Notes: a model not told the origin generated them from the sequence alone. 64,000 bases of DNA from Pseudoxanthomonas helianthi (GCF_017939625.1 NZ_JAGKTC010000001.1:652519-716518), one strand, 5' to 3'; positions 17,476-27,741 are shown, counted from the first letter of the stretch. Translations and numbers: made by a program.

Positions 17476-18813
17476 TTACACGCGGAGCAAATACTGGTTT
17501 AGCAGGTTCTCATAGCGCTCCTGCTTGCCGCTGGCCTGCTTCGGCTCGCCCTGCTTGACCGCGAGGGCATGCAGGTCGGCCAGGCCGAGCTTGCCGTCCT
17601 CGAAGTCCTTGCCCGCCCCGCCGTCGAAGCTGGCATAGCGGTCCTTTCGCCATTGTTCCCATGGCGATTCGGTCAGCAGCGCATGGGCCACCTCCAGCCC
17701 GCGCGCGAACGCATCCATGCCGCCGATGTGGGCGATGAACAGGTCCTCCAGGTCGGTCGACTCGCGGCGCACCTTCGCATCGAAGTTCAGCCCGCCTTCC
17801 AGACCGCCCTGGCGCAGCACCACCAGCATCGCACCGACCGTATCGTACAGGTCGGTCGGGAACTGGTCGGTGTCCCAGCCGTTCTGCGCGTTGCCGCGGT
17901 TGGCGTCGATGCTGCCCAGCAGGCCATGGTCGCTGGCCACCTGCAGGTCGTGCTCGAAGGTGTGCCCCGACAGGGTGGCGTGGTTGGCCTCGATGTTGAG
18001 CTTGAAGTCCTTCTCCAGCCCGTGTGCCTTGAGGAAGCCGGCCACGGTGGCGCTGTCGAAGTCGTACTGGTGCTTCATCGGCTCCATCGGCTTGGGCTCG
18101 ATCAGGAAGTTGCCGCTCAGGCCGATGCTGCGGCCGTAGTCGCGGGCGATGGTCAGGAAGCGGGCGAAGTGGTCCAGCTCGCGCTTCATGTTCGTGTTGA
18201 CCAGGCTGGCATAGCCTTCGCGGCCGCCCCAGAACACGTAGTGCTCCCCGCCCAGCTCGACGGTCGCCTCCAGCGCGTTCTTCACCTGTACCGCCGCACG
18301 CGCCACCACCGCGAAGTCCGGGTTGGTCGCCGCGCCGTTCATGTAGCGTGGGTGCGAGAACAGGTTGGCCGTGCCCCACAGCAGCTTCACCCCGGTGGCC
18401 TGCTGGCGTGCCTTGGCCAGGCCGACCATGTGCTTGAGGTGCTTCTCGTACTGGCCGATGTCCTCCTCGTCCGGCGACAGGTCGATGTCGTGGAAGCACC
18501 AGTACGGCACGCCCAGCTTGCTGAAGAACTCGAACGCGGCATCGACCTTGGCCTCGGCCGTGGCCAGCGGGCTGGCGCCTTCCCACGGGAACTTGCGCGT
18601 GCCCGGACCGAACGGGTCGTGGCCGGCGTTGCAGAAGGTGTGCCAGTAGCAGGTGGCGAAGCGCAGGTGCTCGGCCATGGTCTTGCCGCCGATCCGCTTC
18701 TGCGCGTCGTAGACCTTGAAGGCCAGCGGGTTGTCCGAGCCGCGACCCTCGAACGGGATGCGGCCGATGCCGGGGAAGTATTCCTTGGCGCCGATGAAAG
18801 GTTGCGTGCTCAT
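17476..18813 (-). CDS. xylA: Xylose isomerase
   Basis: The 445-residue class II xylose isomerase converts D-xylose to D-xylulose in the cytoplasm, using two divalent metals. The N-terminal [20 protein letters not shown] and the active-site segment [15 protein letters not shown] are diagnostic. By alignment with E. coli XylA (His101/Asp104), the catalytic pair is His108/Asp111. Metal-ligand segments [28 protein letters not shown] and [20 protein letters not shown] are intact. It lies between the GH31 alpha-xylosidase and the MFS porter, which ties catabolism to the xylose released from xyloglucan side chains. No xylulokinase is present in the window. Confidence 0.97.
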   Translation of the reverse strand: MSTQPFIGAKEYFPGIGRIPFEGRGSDNPLAFKVYDAQKRIGGKTMAEHLRFATCYWHTFCNAGHDPFGPGTRKFPWEGASPLATAEAKVDAAFEFFSKLGVPYWCFHDIDLSPDEEDIGQYEKHLKHMVGLAKARQQATGVKLLWGTANLFSHPRYMNGAATNPDFAVVARAAVQVKNALEATVELGGEHYVFWGGREGYASLVNTNMKRELDHFARFLTIARDYGRSIGLSGNFLIEPKPMEPMKHQYDFDSATVAGFLKAHGLEKDFKLNIEANHATLSGHTFEHDLQVASDHGLLGSIDANRGNAQNGWDTDQFPTDLYDTVGAMLVVLRQGGLEGGLNFDAKVRRESTDLEDLFIAHIGGMDAFARGLEVAHALLTESPWEQWRKDRYASFDGGAGKDFEDGKLGLADLHALAVKQGEPKQASGKQERYENLLNQYLLRV

Positions 18814-18867
18814 GGGACGGTGTTCCTGTGGTTGGGCGAGGTGTCGCGCGGGGACGTCATCGTGCGA

Positions 18868-21696
18868 TCACCGCTTGCCCACGACCTGCGCGTTGCCGTC
18901 GTAGCGCACGGTGACGTCGGCCGCCGGCTCCAACGCACCGTTGTCGCCGCGTGGACCGTCGACGAAACGCACGCGGATCTCGCGCTGCGCCGGCATGCCC
19001 GGGTAGGCGCCTTCGCGCTTGCCGATGCTCAGCTCGCCCTTCGCCTGGTTCCAGGCCAACGGGATGCGGCTGAACTCGCCTCGCTCGTAACCGTAACTGC
19101 GGCCGTTGTCCTCGTACAGCGAGAACGTACCGTCGGCGCCCGTGTAGACCTCGATGGTCAGCGGCGCGCCCGGCTGTTCGTCCACGTACTGCTGGACCAC
19201 GGTACGCGGCACGATCGAGCCGGCGCGCACGAACAACGGCATGCGCTGCAGCGGAGCCGCGGCCTCGATGGTCTGCCCGCCGTCGTAGCGCTTGCCGGTT
19301 TCGAAGTCGATCCAGGTGCTGCCCGCCGGCAGGTACACCGGGCGCGAGGTCGCCTTGAACCTGGTCACCGGCGCGACCAGAAAGGCCGGACCGAACAGGT
19401 ACTCGTCGGCCACGTCGCGCGCCTTCGCGTCGTCCGGGAAATCCATCGCCAGCGCGCGCAGGATGGTGCCGTCCTTCTGGTAGGTATCGCCGGCCAGGGT
19501 GTAGACGTAGGGCAGCAGCGAGTAACGCAGCTTCAAGTAATAGACGAAGCTGTCGTACTCCGGCGTTCCGGGCGGGGCGATGTTCCAGATCTCGCGATAC
19601 GGCGCCTGCCCGTGCAGGCGGAAGATCGGCACGAAGGCGCCGTACTGGAACCAGCGCAGGTTGAGCGCGCGCCATTCGGGCACGTCGGCCGGGTTCTCGT
19701 CGATGTAGCGTTGCTCCGGCGCGAAGCCGCCGATGTCGAAGCTGACGTTGGGAATGCCCGCCATCGACGCGTTCACCAGGCCCGCGATCTGCTGTTCCAT
19801 GTTGCTCCAGCGCGGCACGATGTCCCCGCTCCAGAACGCCGACGCGTTGCGCTGCTGCCCGGCGAAGGCCCCGCGCGAAAGAATGAAAACGCGCTTGTCG
19901 GGCGTGGTTTCGCGCGAACCGCGATACACGCCGCCGGTGTGCACCAGTGGATAGGAGTTGAAGAACTCCGCCGACGGTCCCAGCGAGGTCGGCGTGGTCC
20001 GCGCCTTGCGTTCGTCGATGTTGATGCTGTCCTGCTGGTCGGGCTCGCTGGCGTCCAGCCACCACGCATCGACGCCCTTGCTGTTGAGCTTGGCATTGAC
20101 CTGCTTCCAGAAGATGTCCTGCGCCTCCTTGGAATACGGGTCGTAGAACGAATTGACGTAGCCCTCGCCGATCCAGTCGCGCACGCCCAGCTTGATCGGA
20201 CGCTGGTAGATGTGGCCGGCCTTGTCGAGTTCCTTGTAGTTGTCGGTGGTCGGATAGAACTTCGGCCATACCGAGATCATGAAGTTCGCGTGCTGGCCGT
20301 GCACGTGGCGGATCATGCCGTCCGGATCGGGGAAGAACTGCTTGTCGAAATCATGCGAGCCCCACGCATCCACCGGCCAGTAGGACCAGTCCAGCACGAT
20401 GTTGTCCAGCGGCAGCTGGCGCTTGCGGTACTCGTCGACGGTGCCGGTGATCTCGTCGCCGGTCTTGTAGCGCTCGCGGCTCTGCCAGAAGCCGTAGGCC
20501 CACTTCGGCAGCAGCGTGGCCTTGCCGGTCAGCGTGCGGTAGCCGGCCAGCACCTGGTCGGCGTTGGCGCCAGCGACGACGTAGTAATCGATGTTCTGCG
20601 CGGCTTCCGACCAGATCGACAAGTCCTTGGCCACGTCGGCCGGCTGCGGATCGCGGTGCAGCAGGGCGACGTAGGCCGGATCGATCATGTTCCATTCCAG
20701 CTTGAGCGTGTGCTTTTCGCCGGCCTTCAGATCCAATGCGAATTCGTGGTGCCAGGCGTTCCAGTTCTGCCGCCAGGTGTCCTGAACCAGCTTGCCGTCG
20801 ATCCACAGCTTCGCGTACTCGCTGTTGAACAGCGAGAACGTGTGGCGGCCATCGTTCTTCGCGCTGAAGGCGCCTTCCCACGTGACCACGGTGCGCTTGC
20901 CCTTGGGCGGCACCGCCTCCGCGGGAAAGTGCGCGTAGTCCTCGCGGAACTGATAGTTGACCTGCTTTTCGTCGCGACGCAGCTTCTGCACGCCATCCAC
21001 GGCGTACGTCGCGGTCAGCGCGCCCGGCTTGCCCTCGGCGTCGAACAGGTCCAGCGACTCCGGCAACGGACGCAGGCCGCGCGGATCGCCGTAGCGGGTG
21101 ATCGAGTTGTTGTCCCACAGGATGCCGTAATGGCGGCTGGAAACCAGGTACGGAATCGGCTTGTCGATGTTGTGCTGCAGGAGCTCGACATCGCGGCCCT
21201 TCAGGTTCATCCAGCCCTGCTGGTGCATGCCGGTGCCGTAGAAGGCTTCGTCCGCCGGCGATTCGAAACGCTGGCGGATGCTGTAGTAATCCTTGCCTTC
21301 GATCTTGACCGGCTGGAAGCTGCGTGCGTGCTCCTGCAGCAGCGGCTTGCCGGCCGCGTCGAAGAAGCTGACCTGCCCGGTTTTCGGATCCACGCTGGCG
21401 GAAATGCCCTGCGTGGACAGCTTCACCTGTCCGCCGACCTGCGAAATCTCGAATGCCGGCGGCTTGCCCGCATCCACGCGCATCAGGCTGGGCGTGCGGG
21501 CGAAATCGCCGTCCGGGTCGGCGGTCACCCGGAGGATGCCATTGCGCACCACTTCGATGCGCACGTCGGCGGCGTCGGCGTCGCTGGGCCGCACGATCAC
21601 GCCGTTGGCGAACTGTTCGTAGTCCTTCTTCCCGGTGCCGCAGGCCGACATCACGGCCAGGGTCAACAGCAAGGGCACTGTCCTCAGGTGCTTCAT
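18868..21696 (-). CDS. GH31 alpha-xylosidase with inserted PA14 domain, lipoprotein
   Basis: This encodes a 942-residue protein with an N-terminal signal and lipobox (VMSAC, Cys19). The GH31 barrel contains WWLDASEPD, with Asp548 as the predicted nucleophile. Residues about 225-345 form an inserted PA14-like module (VTWEGAFSAKNDGRHTFSLF, KLWIDGKLVQDTW). This architecture matches the Cellvibrio japonicus xyloglucan alpha-xylosidase Xyl31A, where PA14 aids recognition of longer oligosaccharides. The enzyme should remove the terminal xylose at the non-reducing end of xyloglucan oligosaccharides. GGAGCG lies just before the start. Gaps of 54 bp to xylA and 15 bp to GH35 support a single operon. 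Confidence 0.94.
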   Translation of the reverse strand: MKHLRTVPLLLTLAVMSACGTGKKDYEQFANGVIVRPSDADAADVRIEVVRNGILRVTADPDGDFARTPSLMRVDAGKPPAFEISQVGGQVKLSTQGISASVDPKTGQVSFFDAAGKPLLQEHARSFQPVKIEGKDYYSIRQRFESPADEAFYGTGMHQQGWMNLKGRDVELLQHNIDKPIPYLVSSRHYGILWDNNSITRYGDPRGLRPLPESLDLFDAEGKPGALTATYAVDGVQKLRRDEKQVNYQFREDYAHFPAEAVPPKGKRTVVTWEGAFSAKNDGRHTFSLFNSEYAKLWIDGKLVQDTWRQNWNAWHHEFALDLKAGEKHTLKLEWNMIDPAYVALLHRDPQPADVAKDLSIWSEAAQNIDYYVVAGANADQVLAGYRTLTGKATLLPKWAYGFWQSRERYKTGDEITGTVDEYRKRQLPLDNIVLDWSYWPVDAWGSHDFDKQFFPDPDGMIRHVHGQHANFMISVWPKFYPTTDNYKELDKAGHIYQRPIKLGVRDWIGEGYVNSFYDPYSKEAQDIFWKQVNAKLNSKGVDAWWLDASEPDQQDSINIDERKARTTPTSLGPSAEFFNSYPLVHTGGVYRGSRETTPDKRVFILSRGAFAGQQRNASAFWSGDIVPRWSNMEQQIAGLVNASMAGIPNVSFDIGGFAPEQRYIDENPADVPEWRALNLRWFQYGAFVPIFRLHGQAPYREIWNIAPPGTPEYDSFVYYLKLRYSLLPYVYTLAGDTYQKDGTILRALAMDFPDDAKARDVADEYLFGPAFLVAPVTRFKATSRPVYLPAGSTWIDFETGKRYDGGQTIEAAAPLQRMPLFVRAGSIVPRTVVQQYVDEQPGAPLTIEVYTGADGTFSLYEDNGRSYGYERGEFSRIPLAWNQAKGELSIGKREGAYPGMPAQREIRVRFVDGPRGDNGALEPAADVTVRYDGNAQVVGKR

Positions 21697-21711
21697 CTTT
21701 CGCTCCGCTCG

Positions 21712-23376
21712 TCAATAAGTCGCCAGCTTGACCCGCAGCAATTGCGGGGCGCTGGAAAAGTTGAGGCCGTAGTCGGTCTGGTCGCCGTTCCAGCGGCGAC
21801 GGAACTGCCACTTGCCGTTTACGTAAGTCCCTTCGTCCACGTAGTCGTAGATCTGGCGCGCGGCCACGGCCGGGTCCGCCGCTTCGATGTTGATGCGCGC
21901 GTGCGCGCCGGTGACGAGGAATTCGTCCGGCCCCAGCTGCACCACCAGCGCGCGGCCGATCGGTTCCGGATTGCCCGGGGGTTCGCCCTGGAACCAGAAC
22001 TGCGGCACGCCGTAGGTAACCCGCATGTTCCAACGCGCGTCGATCTTCAGCGTCTGCACCGCCTGCCCGGGCTGCTCGGCGGTACCGTGCACCCTGCCCT
22101 CGAAACCGGCCTTCGCGATCACGCGCATCGCCGGTGCGACCAGCCGGTAGTTCAGGGCGAAGTCCTCCAGCGTTTCCGGATTCATCACCTTGGCGCCGAG
22201 CGGATAGTTGGAGTACCTGGTGTAGTCGATGCCGAACGGCGACCAGCCGATCGCCTGCTCGCCCAACGCGGAGAAGAAATAGCGCGGGTATTCGGCACGG
22301 TTGCCGGTTTCGGCCACGAACAACGGATTGTCCGCACGCGAGTAGCGGTCCAGCACCGTGGTGTAGCTGGCGTAGTCGTACATGTAGATGTCCGGCGCCA
22401 GCAGGTCGATATGCGGCGCTGCCGCCTTGTACACGTCCAGCACGTTGTCCGTGGCGCCGCCGCTTTCGTACTGGCCCGGCTGGCCCGGATTGAACGGGCC
22501 GCGCAACGCGGCATTGACGTACATCGGCAGCGGATACGCGGCCTTGCCGGCTTCGGCGACCTGGTCGATGTAATGCGCGACATGCCAGGCATGGAAGAAC
22601 TCGTCGGCATCGGCGCCGAACACGTCGCGCCAGTTGCCCGATTGCTTGCCGAGCTTCTTCAGCAGCGCTTCGGGCACCGGGCCCTCGAAGACCTTCTGCG
22701 CCAGCGGCGAGAAGTCGCGCACGCTGCCGTAAGTGCCGGGCTCGTTCTCTACCTGCACCATGATGACGGTGCGTTGCGGATCGGCCGCCTTCAGGTGCTT
22801 CATCAATTGGACGAAGGCCTTGCGGTCGGCATCCAGCGTGGCCCGCGCATGCGGCGACAGCGAATTCAGCGTGCGCCCGTCGGCGGCGACCACGCGCGGG
22901 TAGCGCGCGTTGTCCAGCTTCACCCAGCGCGGTGCGTAGTTCGGCCCGTTGTTCTTCCAGGTGGCGAACCACAGCAGCACCAGGCGCACGTCGTGTTCGC
23001 GCGCCTGCTTCAGCAACGTGTCGACGAAGGAGAAGTCGAACTTGCCCTCTTTTGCTTCGACCTGTTCCCAGGCGACGGGCACCATCACCGTATTCGGCTT
23101 GAGCACGGCCATCGCCGGCCATACCTCGTCCAGCGCCGCCGGCCAGTTGCTGGAATTGTTGACCTGCGCGCCGAGGATCAGGAAGGGCGCGCCATCGACC
23201 AGCAATGCATGCCGGCCGTCCTTGCTGACGATGCGCGGAATCGGATTTTCGCCGGCGGCCGCTTGCACCGTTCCGGTCGCCACATCCTTGCCCTTGGGTT
23301 GGCAGGCCGCCAGCAGGCCGATTGCCGCAAGCAGCAACAGCGTGCGCAGGAGGCAATGGCCATGATGTCGCTTCAT
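21712..23376 (-). CDS. GH35 beta-galactosidase (DUF5597-containing), lipoprotein
   Basis: The 554-residue protein starts MKRHHGHCLLRTLLLLAAIG with the lipobox LLAAC. A GH35 TIM barrel follows. LILGAQVNNSSNWPAAL opens the domain, IMVQVENEPGTYG carries the likely acid/base Glu, and PLFVAETGNRAEYPRYFF the likely nucleophile Glu. The C-terminal beta-domain (about 400-550) fits DUF5597. Homologues in xyloglucan loci, such as Cellvibrio Bgl35A, remove beta-1,2-galactose from galactosylated side chains. AAGGAG precedes the start at 23376. It sits 15-16 bp from GH31 and the esterase, so the three are surely co-transcribed. Confidence 0.9.
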   Translation of the reverse strand: MKRHHGHCLLRTLLLLAAIGLLAACQPKGKDVATGTVQAAAGENPIPRIVSKDGRHALLVDGAPFLILGAQVNNSSNWPAALDEVWPAMAVLKPNTVMVPVAWEQVEAKEGKFDFSFVDTLLKQAREHDVRLVLLWFATWKNNGPNYAPRWVKLDNARYPRVVAADGRTLNSLSPHARATLDADRKAFVQLMKHLKAADPQRTVIMVQVENEPGTYGSVRDFSPLAQKVFEGPVPEALLKKLGKQSGNWRDVFGADADEFFHAWHVAHYIDQVAEAGKAAYPLPMYVNAALRGPFNPGQPGQYESGGATDNVLDVYKAAAPHIDLLAPDIYMYDYASYTTVLDRYSRADNPLFVAETGNRAEYPRYFFSALGEQAIGWSPFGIDYTRYSNYPLGAKVMNPETLEDFALNYRLVAPAMRVIAKAGFEGRVHGTAEQPGQAVQTLKIDARWNMRVTYGVPQFWFQGEPPGNPEPIGRALVVQLGPDEFLVTGAHARINIEAADPAVAARQIYDYVDEGTYVNGKWQFRRRWNGDQTDYGLNFSSAPQLLRVKLATY

Positions 23377-23392
23377 TGCGTTCGCTCCTTCC

Positions 23393-25306
23393 TCACCAGG
23401 CATCGCTGCGGAACGGCGATGCGGGCAGGCCCACGTCGTTCGCCAGGTCGGCATCGGCCGGGTTGTCGCTCCACGCATACCGCACCGCGACCGGAACCGG
23501 AACGGCATCGCTCTGCACCACCACCTTGTCGCCGCGAACCATCGCCTTCGCCGGATGGAATACGCGATCCGCGCCGGCCAACTTGAACCCATGCACTTCG
23601 TTGCCACCGCCGCGAACGGCGAGCGCGCCGTTGCCCGCGGCGAACGACAGCGTCGCCGTGCCATGCTCGACCTGCATGCCGGTGAACACCGGCCCGCTGT
23701 AGACCAGAGTTTCACCGTAGGCGACATGGCGCGCCGCCAGCGCCAGGCGCTTGCCGACGTCCTGCTTGTTGCGCGGATGGATGTCGTCCGGGTTGCCGAT
23801 GTCGATGGTCACCGCCTGCGCGGTGGCCGGCAGCGACAGGGTCTTCGATTGCGATTCGCGCAGTACCGACCACGGACTGCTGTCGCCCTGGTCGGCGCCG
23901 GAAACCCAATTGGCCAACTGCACCCACAGGAACGGCAACTTCGGCGCATGCCACTGCGCGCGCCATTGTCCGATCAGCGCCGTGAACTGTTGCCGGTACG
24001 CCAACGCCTGCGCCGTGGTGCCGGCGTTGGCTTCGCCCTGGTACCAGATGGCGCCGGCGAGGGCGTAGGGCTGCAGCGGATGGATCATCGCGTTGTACAG
24101 CAGCGTGGGCACCTGGTTCTTGTCGTCCATCATGCTCACGCTGGCTTGCGCGGGGCGGAAGCGCCAGCCCTGCAGGGCCAGGCGCGCGCCCTGCGCCGGT
24201 TGCACGAACACTTCGGACGGTGCGCCGTGGATGCCGCCGCCACCGCCGGTGTCTTCCACCCGTACGGCGACGTGGTTGACGCCGGCATGCAGCGCCGAGG
24301 CCGGAACCTCGTACACGCGCGCCACGTTGTACTGCTGCCGGGTCTGTCCGACCTGGACGCCGTTGACCCAGGTGGTGTCGGTGTCGTCGACGCGACCCAC
24401 GCCCAGGGTGACGCCCGCGCGCGCCTGCGCTTCGGTCAGGGTGAACTGCGCGCGATACCAGGCGATGCCGTCCACGCCGTTGTAGCCCTCCGATTCCCAC
24501 AGGCCCGGCACAGCGATCGGCGCCCACTGCGATTCGTCCGCGTCGGCCGCTTGCCAGCCGCCGTCGTCGGCGGGCAACTTCCAGCGCGCCAGCTTTTCCC
24601 GCGTCTTCGCCAGCGCCGCCTGGTTGGCTTCGCGCATTTCGCGGCCGCGTTCGGCCAGTTGCTGCGGCGACAGGCCCAACGTCTTCGCATCGCTCCATGC
24701 CTCGATGGAACTGCCGCCCCAGCTGCTGTCGATGATGCCGATCGGCACACCGAGTTTCTGCCGCATCTGGCGCGCGAAGAAATAGGCGACGGCCGAGAAG
24801 TTGCCCGCCGTCTGCGGCGAGGCCGCGACCCATTCACCGCCGGCCAGTTGCCATTGCGCTTCGTCCGACCACGACTTCGGAACCTTGAAGTGGCGAACCA
24901 GCGGATCGTTCGCGCGGGCGATCTCCGCTTCCGCATCCGCCGCCTGCGACAGCGGCCACTCCATGTTCGACTGACCCGACGCCAGCCAGACCTCGCCAAC
25001 CAGCACGTCGCGGATGGCAACCTCCTCCGCCTCGCCCTCGCGCACGCGCAATTGGAACGGACCGCCTGCGGCATGCGCCGGCAGCTCGACCCGCCAGGTG
25101 CCGTCGCTGGCGGCGGTAGTGGTCGTCTCGCGCGCATCGAAGCTGACCCGGATCCTGGCGCCGGGCGTCGCCCGGCCCCACACTGGCAGCGGCTGGTCGC
25201 GCTGCAACACGGCGCCGTCCGAAAACACGAGCGGCATCTCGATCTTGGCGTGCGCGGAAGATGTTGCCAGCCACAGGATGGCTAGCGGAGCGAAGTGTCG
25301 TTTCAA
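23393..25306 (-). CDS. CE20-like xyloglucan acetylesterase (SGNH, sialate O-acetylesterase type)
   Basis: The 637-residue protein starts with a probable TTG codon at 25306 preceded by GGGAG. This gives the signal peptide LKRHFAPLAILWLATSSAHA. An ATG at 25360 would add 18 residues before the signal. The SGNH catalytic centre is split: Ser113 in ASGQSNMEWP and Asp507/His510 in DDIHPRN. Between them is an inserted beta-sandwich of about 130 residues (from WQAADADESQWAPIAVPG to GIHGAPSEVFVQ) resembling a GH2-type sugar-binding domain. This split architecture was described for Xanthomonas xyloglucan acetylesterase (family CE20). It should de-acetylate galactosyl side chains so that GH35 can act. 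Confidence 0.88.
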   Translation of the reverse strand: MKRHFAPLAILWLATSSAHAKIEMPLVFSDGAVLQRDQPLPVWGRATPGARIRVSFDARETTTTAASDGTWRVELPAHAAGGPFQLRVREGEAEEVAIRDVLVGEVWLASGQSNMEWPLSQAADAEAEIARANDPLVRHFKVPKSWSDEAQWQLAGGEWVAASPQTAGNFSAVAYFFARQMRQKLGVPIGIIDSSWGGSSIEAWSDAKTLGLSPQQLAERGREMREANQAALAKTREKLARWKLPADDGGWQAADADESQWAPIAVPGLWESEGYNGVDGIAWYRAQFTLTEAQARAGVTLGVGRVDDTDTTWVNGVQVGQTRQQYNVARVYEVPASALHAGVNHVAVRVEDTGGGGGIHGAPSEVFVQPAQGARLALQGWRFRPAQASVSMMDDKNQVPTLLYNAMIHPLQPYALAGAIWYQGEANAGTTAQALAYRQQFTALIGQWRAQWHAPKLPFLWVQLANWVSGADQGDSSPWSVLRESQSKTLSLPATAQAVTIDIGNPDDIHPRNKQDVGKRLALAARHVAYGETLVYSGPVFTGMQVEHGTATLSFAAGNGALAVRGGGNEVHGFKLAGADRVFHPAKAMVRGDKVVVQSDAVPVPVAVRYAWSDNPADADLANDVGLPASPFRSDAW

Positions 25307-25424
25307 GAATCGTTCTCCCGATGCTGGATTGCAGCGTAGTAGTCTCTGATGACCTGCCAAGCGAGGTTACGCTCGCCATGTTCGGCAAGCACGCACGCAA
25401 GCACCGCGGCCAGAAGCGGCCGCC

Positions 25425-27638
25425 TCACCGCGGATCTCCGTACCAGATGCCCCGGCCTTCGGTGCCGAAATACACGCGACCCGGCACGCGAGGATCGCCG
25501 GTCACGTGGCGGATGACACCGCCGAAACGATGCGCGTCATCGTCGATCCGCCGCCACTGCCGGCCTTCGTCGTCCGAGCGATACAGGCCCAGCTTGCCCG
25601 CGACGCGACCGAACAGGAACAACACCGGCGAGCCGCCCTCGCTGGCGGACTTGCCCAGCCCCAGCGACTGCGCAGTGTCCGCGCCAGCCAGCCGCACCAG
25701 CTTGCCGGCTGCCCAACGTTGCAGGCCGCGCGACCCGGCGGCGATCCACACGCCGCCGTCGTGCCTTGGATCCGGATGCAATTCGACGCGCGTGTCGTCG
25801 CCAACCGCAGCCGCGTCTTCCGCAGCGGCCGCGACCTGACGGAATTCCATGCCGCCATCGACGCTGGCGAACAGCGCGCCGGTGGCGGTGTCGAAAGCGT
25901 GGAAGAGGTTCGCGTCGAAACGGTCGCCTTCCGCTACCGCGGTTTTCGGCAGGCCACGCGCGGATTGCCAGTGCCCGCCGAAATCCGCGGTGAGCCAGTG
26001 CTCGCCCCCACGCGGTTGCAGGATCGCGCGCTTGCCGTCGGCGGACAGGGCGATGCGCCCGGCCACGCCGCCGCCGGGCGGATCGCTGGCGAACACGTGC
26101 CAGTTGCGTCCGCCGTCGCGCGAGTACGCCGCATGCGGCACGTTGCCGGGATCGTCGTGGAAATACCCGGTGCGGGCGAGTACCCCGGTCGCCTGCCCGG
26201 CCATGGCCAGGTCATGGGTATTGTTGTAACGCGGCGGCCGCGCGAACTGCACCGTGGTCTTGTCCAGCGCATCGTGCACGAAACCGTCGATGTCGCCCAG
26301 GCCGCTGATCAGGTGCGCGCCCTGCGGCGGACTGAGCAGCGCCAACGGCACGGTTTCCTCCAGGCCGATGTTGTCGAACCGCCACTGCACGCGGCCGCCG
26401 CCGTCGAACGCGCCGAGGTTGCGCGAGGCCCAGATGCCATAGCCGGTGACGAACAGCGCGCGGTCGGAATCGAACGGATCGATCTCCAGGTCGGCCAGCC
26501 AGTGCGGCGTGGCCTGCGCGGTCCACGGGGACGCGCTGTGGTCGAAGTCCGAATGCGCGAACACCGCCTTCCACGTCTTGCCGCCATCGACGCTGCGGAA
26601 CAGCTCGTCGCGGGGGCCGTAGCGGCAGAACGTGCTGGCGATCAGCGTGCGTGGATTGCGCGGGTCCACTGCGACCGCGCCCCAGCCGAAGCCATCGCCT
26701 TCCGAGTCGATCGATTGAGGCGCCGGGGTCACTTCGGTCCAGCGTTGCTGCGCGGGCTCGAACTTCCACACTGCGCCATCGTGCATGACGTCGGGGCCGG
26801 GTTCGTCGCCATAACTCAGGTAGAACGCACCGTCGCCGGCGCGCACCATGTGGTTGGGGCGCAGGCCGACGGGCTGGCGGGCGACCGGATGCCAACTCGC
26901 GCCGGCATCCTCGGAGACGTACAGGCTGGTCTCGCGCGTGGACACGCCGGCATAGATGCGCGGCGTCGGCGAACCCGGCTTGCCGCTGTCGGGCTCGAAC
27001 ACGACGAAGACGATGCCGATCTGCTGCCTGCGCCAGCGGTTTTCCGCGCTGGCCGACGGCGACGTCGCGATGGCCGGGAAACTTTCCACCCGCGACCAAT
27101 GCGCGCCGCGATCGCCACTGCGCCACAACCCGTGCGTGCGCGAACCCAGCATCAACACGCGGCCGTCGTTGGGATCCACTGCGAGCCGCTCGCCGTTGCC
27201 GCGGCCCAGTTCATTGGCGCCCAGCTTGAATGGCAGATCGCTGCGCGCGAAGCTGCGGCCGCGATCGCTCGAGCGCAGGATCGCGGCATTGCCGGAGCGC
27301 TCGGTGGTGTAGGTGCCGACGGCCAGGTAGACGCGCTCCGGATCGGCAGGATCCAGCGCGATGCTCTCCACGCCGAAGCGACCCTTATCTTCTTCGCCCA
27401 TCCAATCGAGCAGCGGCTGCCATCTGTGTGCGTCCGGCAGCCAGCGGTACGCACCGCCCATGTCCGTACGTGCGTAGAGCAGCCCCTTTTCGCCCGGATG
27501 GAATACCAGTCCGCTGACGAAACCGCCGCCGCCGACGGGAACGTTGTACCAGCGGTAGCCCGCGGGGGCTTCCTGCGCAAACACGGCGGGCGCGAGCAGG
27601 AAGAGCAGAAGGGCGAATGTGGGGAAAAGCCTGTGCAT
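25425..27638 (-). CDS. GH74 endo-xyloglucanase
   Basis: This is a 737-residue secreted enzyme with a Sec signal (MHRLFPTFALLLFLLAPAVF). It has the GH74 tandem beta-propeller pattern with repeated Asp-box sequences (SSDRGRSF, SEDAGASW, SVDGGKTW, SRDGGRNW, SDDEGRQW). The signature YARTDMGGAYRW gives Asp59 as the probable base. GLGDIDGFVHD (Asp449/Asp451) supplies the second catalytic acid at the domain interface. GH74 enzymes cleave the glucan backbone of xyloglucan. It is the first enzyme gene after the receptor and presumably feeds it with oligosaccharides at the cell surface. The start is placed at 27638 because it begins the signal peptide. Confidence 0.95.
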   Translation of the reverse strand: MHRLFPTFALLLFLLAPAVFAQEAPAGYRWYNVPVGGGGFVSGLVFHPGEKGLLYARTDMGGAYRWLPDAHRWQPLLDWMGEEDKGRFGVESIALDPADPERVYLAVGTYTTERSGNAAILRSSDRGRSFARSDLPFKLGANELGRGNGERLAVDPNDGRVLMLGSRTHGLWRSGDRGAHWSRVESFPAIATSPSASAENRWRRQQIGIVFVVFEPDSGKPGSPTPRIYAGVSTRETSLYVSEDAGASWHPVARQPVGLRPNHMVRAGDGAFYLSYGDEPGPDVMHDGAVWKFEPAQQRWTEVTPAPQSIDSEGDGFGWGAVAVDPRNPRTLIASTFCRYGPRDELFRSVDGGKTWKAVFAHSDFDHSASPWTAQATPHWLADLEIDPFDSDRALFVTGYGIWASRNLGAFDGGGRVQWRFDNIGLEETVPLALLSPPQGAHLISGLGDIDGFVHDALDKTTVQFARPPRYNNTHDLAMAGQATGVLARTGYFHDDPGNVPHAAYSRDGGRNWHVFASDPPGGGVAGRIALSADGKRAILQPRGGEHWLTADFGGHWQSARGLPKTAVAEGDRFDANLFHAFDTATGALFASVDGGMEFRQVAAAAEDAAAVGDDTRVELHPDPRHDGGVWIAAGSRGLQRWAAGKLVRLAGADTAQSLGLGKSASEGGSPVLFLFGRVAGKLGLYRSDDEGRQWRRIDDDAHRFGGVIRHVTGDPRVPGRVYFGTEGRGIWYGDPR

Positions 27639-27700
27639 CGGATTCTCCGGTACGGAGGGAGAGCCGGTGCGCCTTGCGTGGAGCACACTCTCGAGAGGGA

Positions 27701-27730
27701 CCGGGAAGGGAAGCGAACTTCCCTGCCCGG
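27701..27730 (-). promoter_or_regulatory. Stem-loop after the xyloglucan TonB receptor gene
   Basis: This is a 13-bp stem with one mismatch and a 4-nt loop. The arms are CCGGGAAGGGAAG and CTTCCCTGCCCGG, starting about 11 nt after the receptor stop. It lies in the 103-bp gap before GH74. There is no U-run, so it is more likely an mRNA-stabilising or partial-termination element than a full terminator. Comparable hairpins follow the other two receptor genes of the window. Confidence 0.6.
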
Positions 27731-27741
27731 CCGCCTGACGA

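Noticed and set aside
20351-23356. A 1001-codon minus-strand frame overlapping GH31 and GH35 in another phase
   Set aside because: Same-strand out-of-frame shadow spanning a real gene boundary. Composition is Arg/Gly/Ala-rich without motifs.
17569-23586. A plus-strand open frame of 2005 codons opposite xylA, GH31 and GH35
   Set aside because: It lies antisense to three clearly recognised genes. Its composition (Arg/Ala/Gly/His/Gln-rich, no domains) is that of an antisense frame kept open by high GC at third positions.
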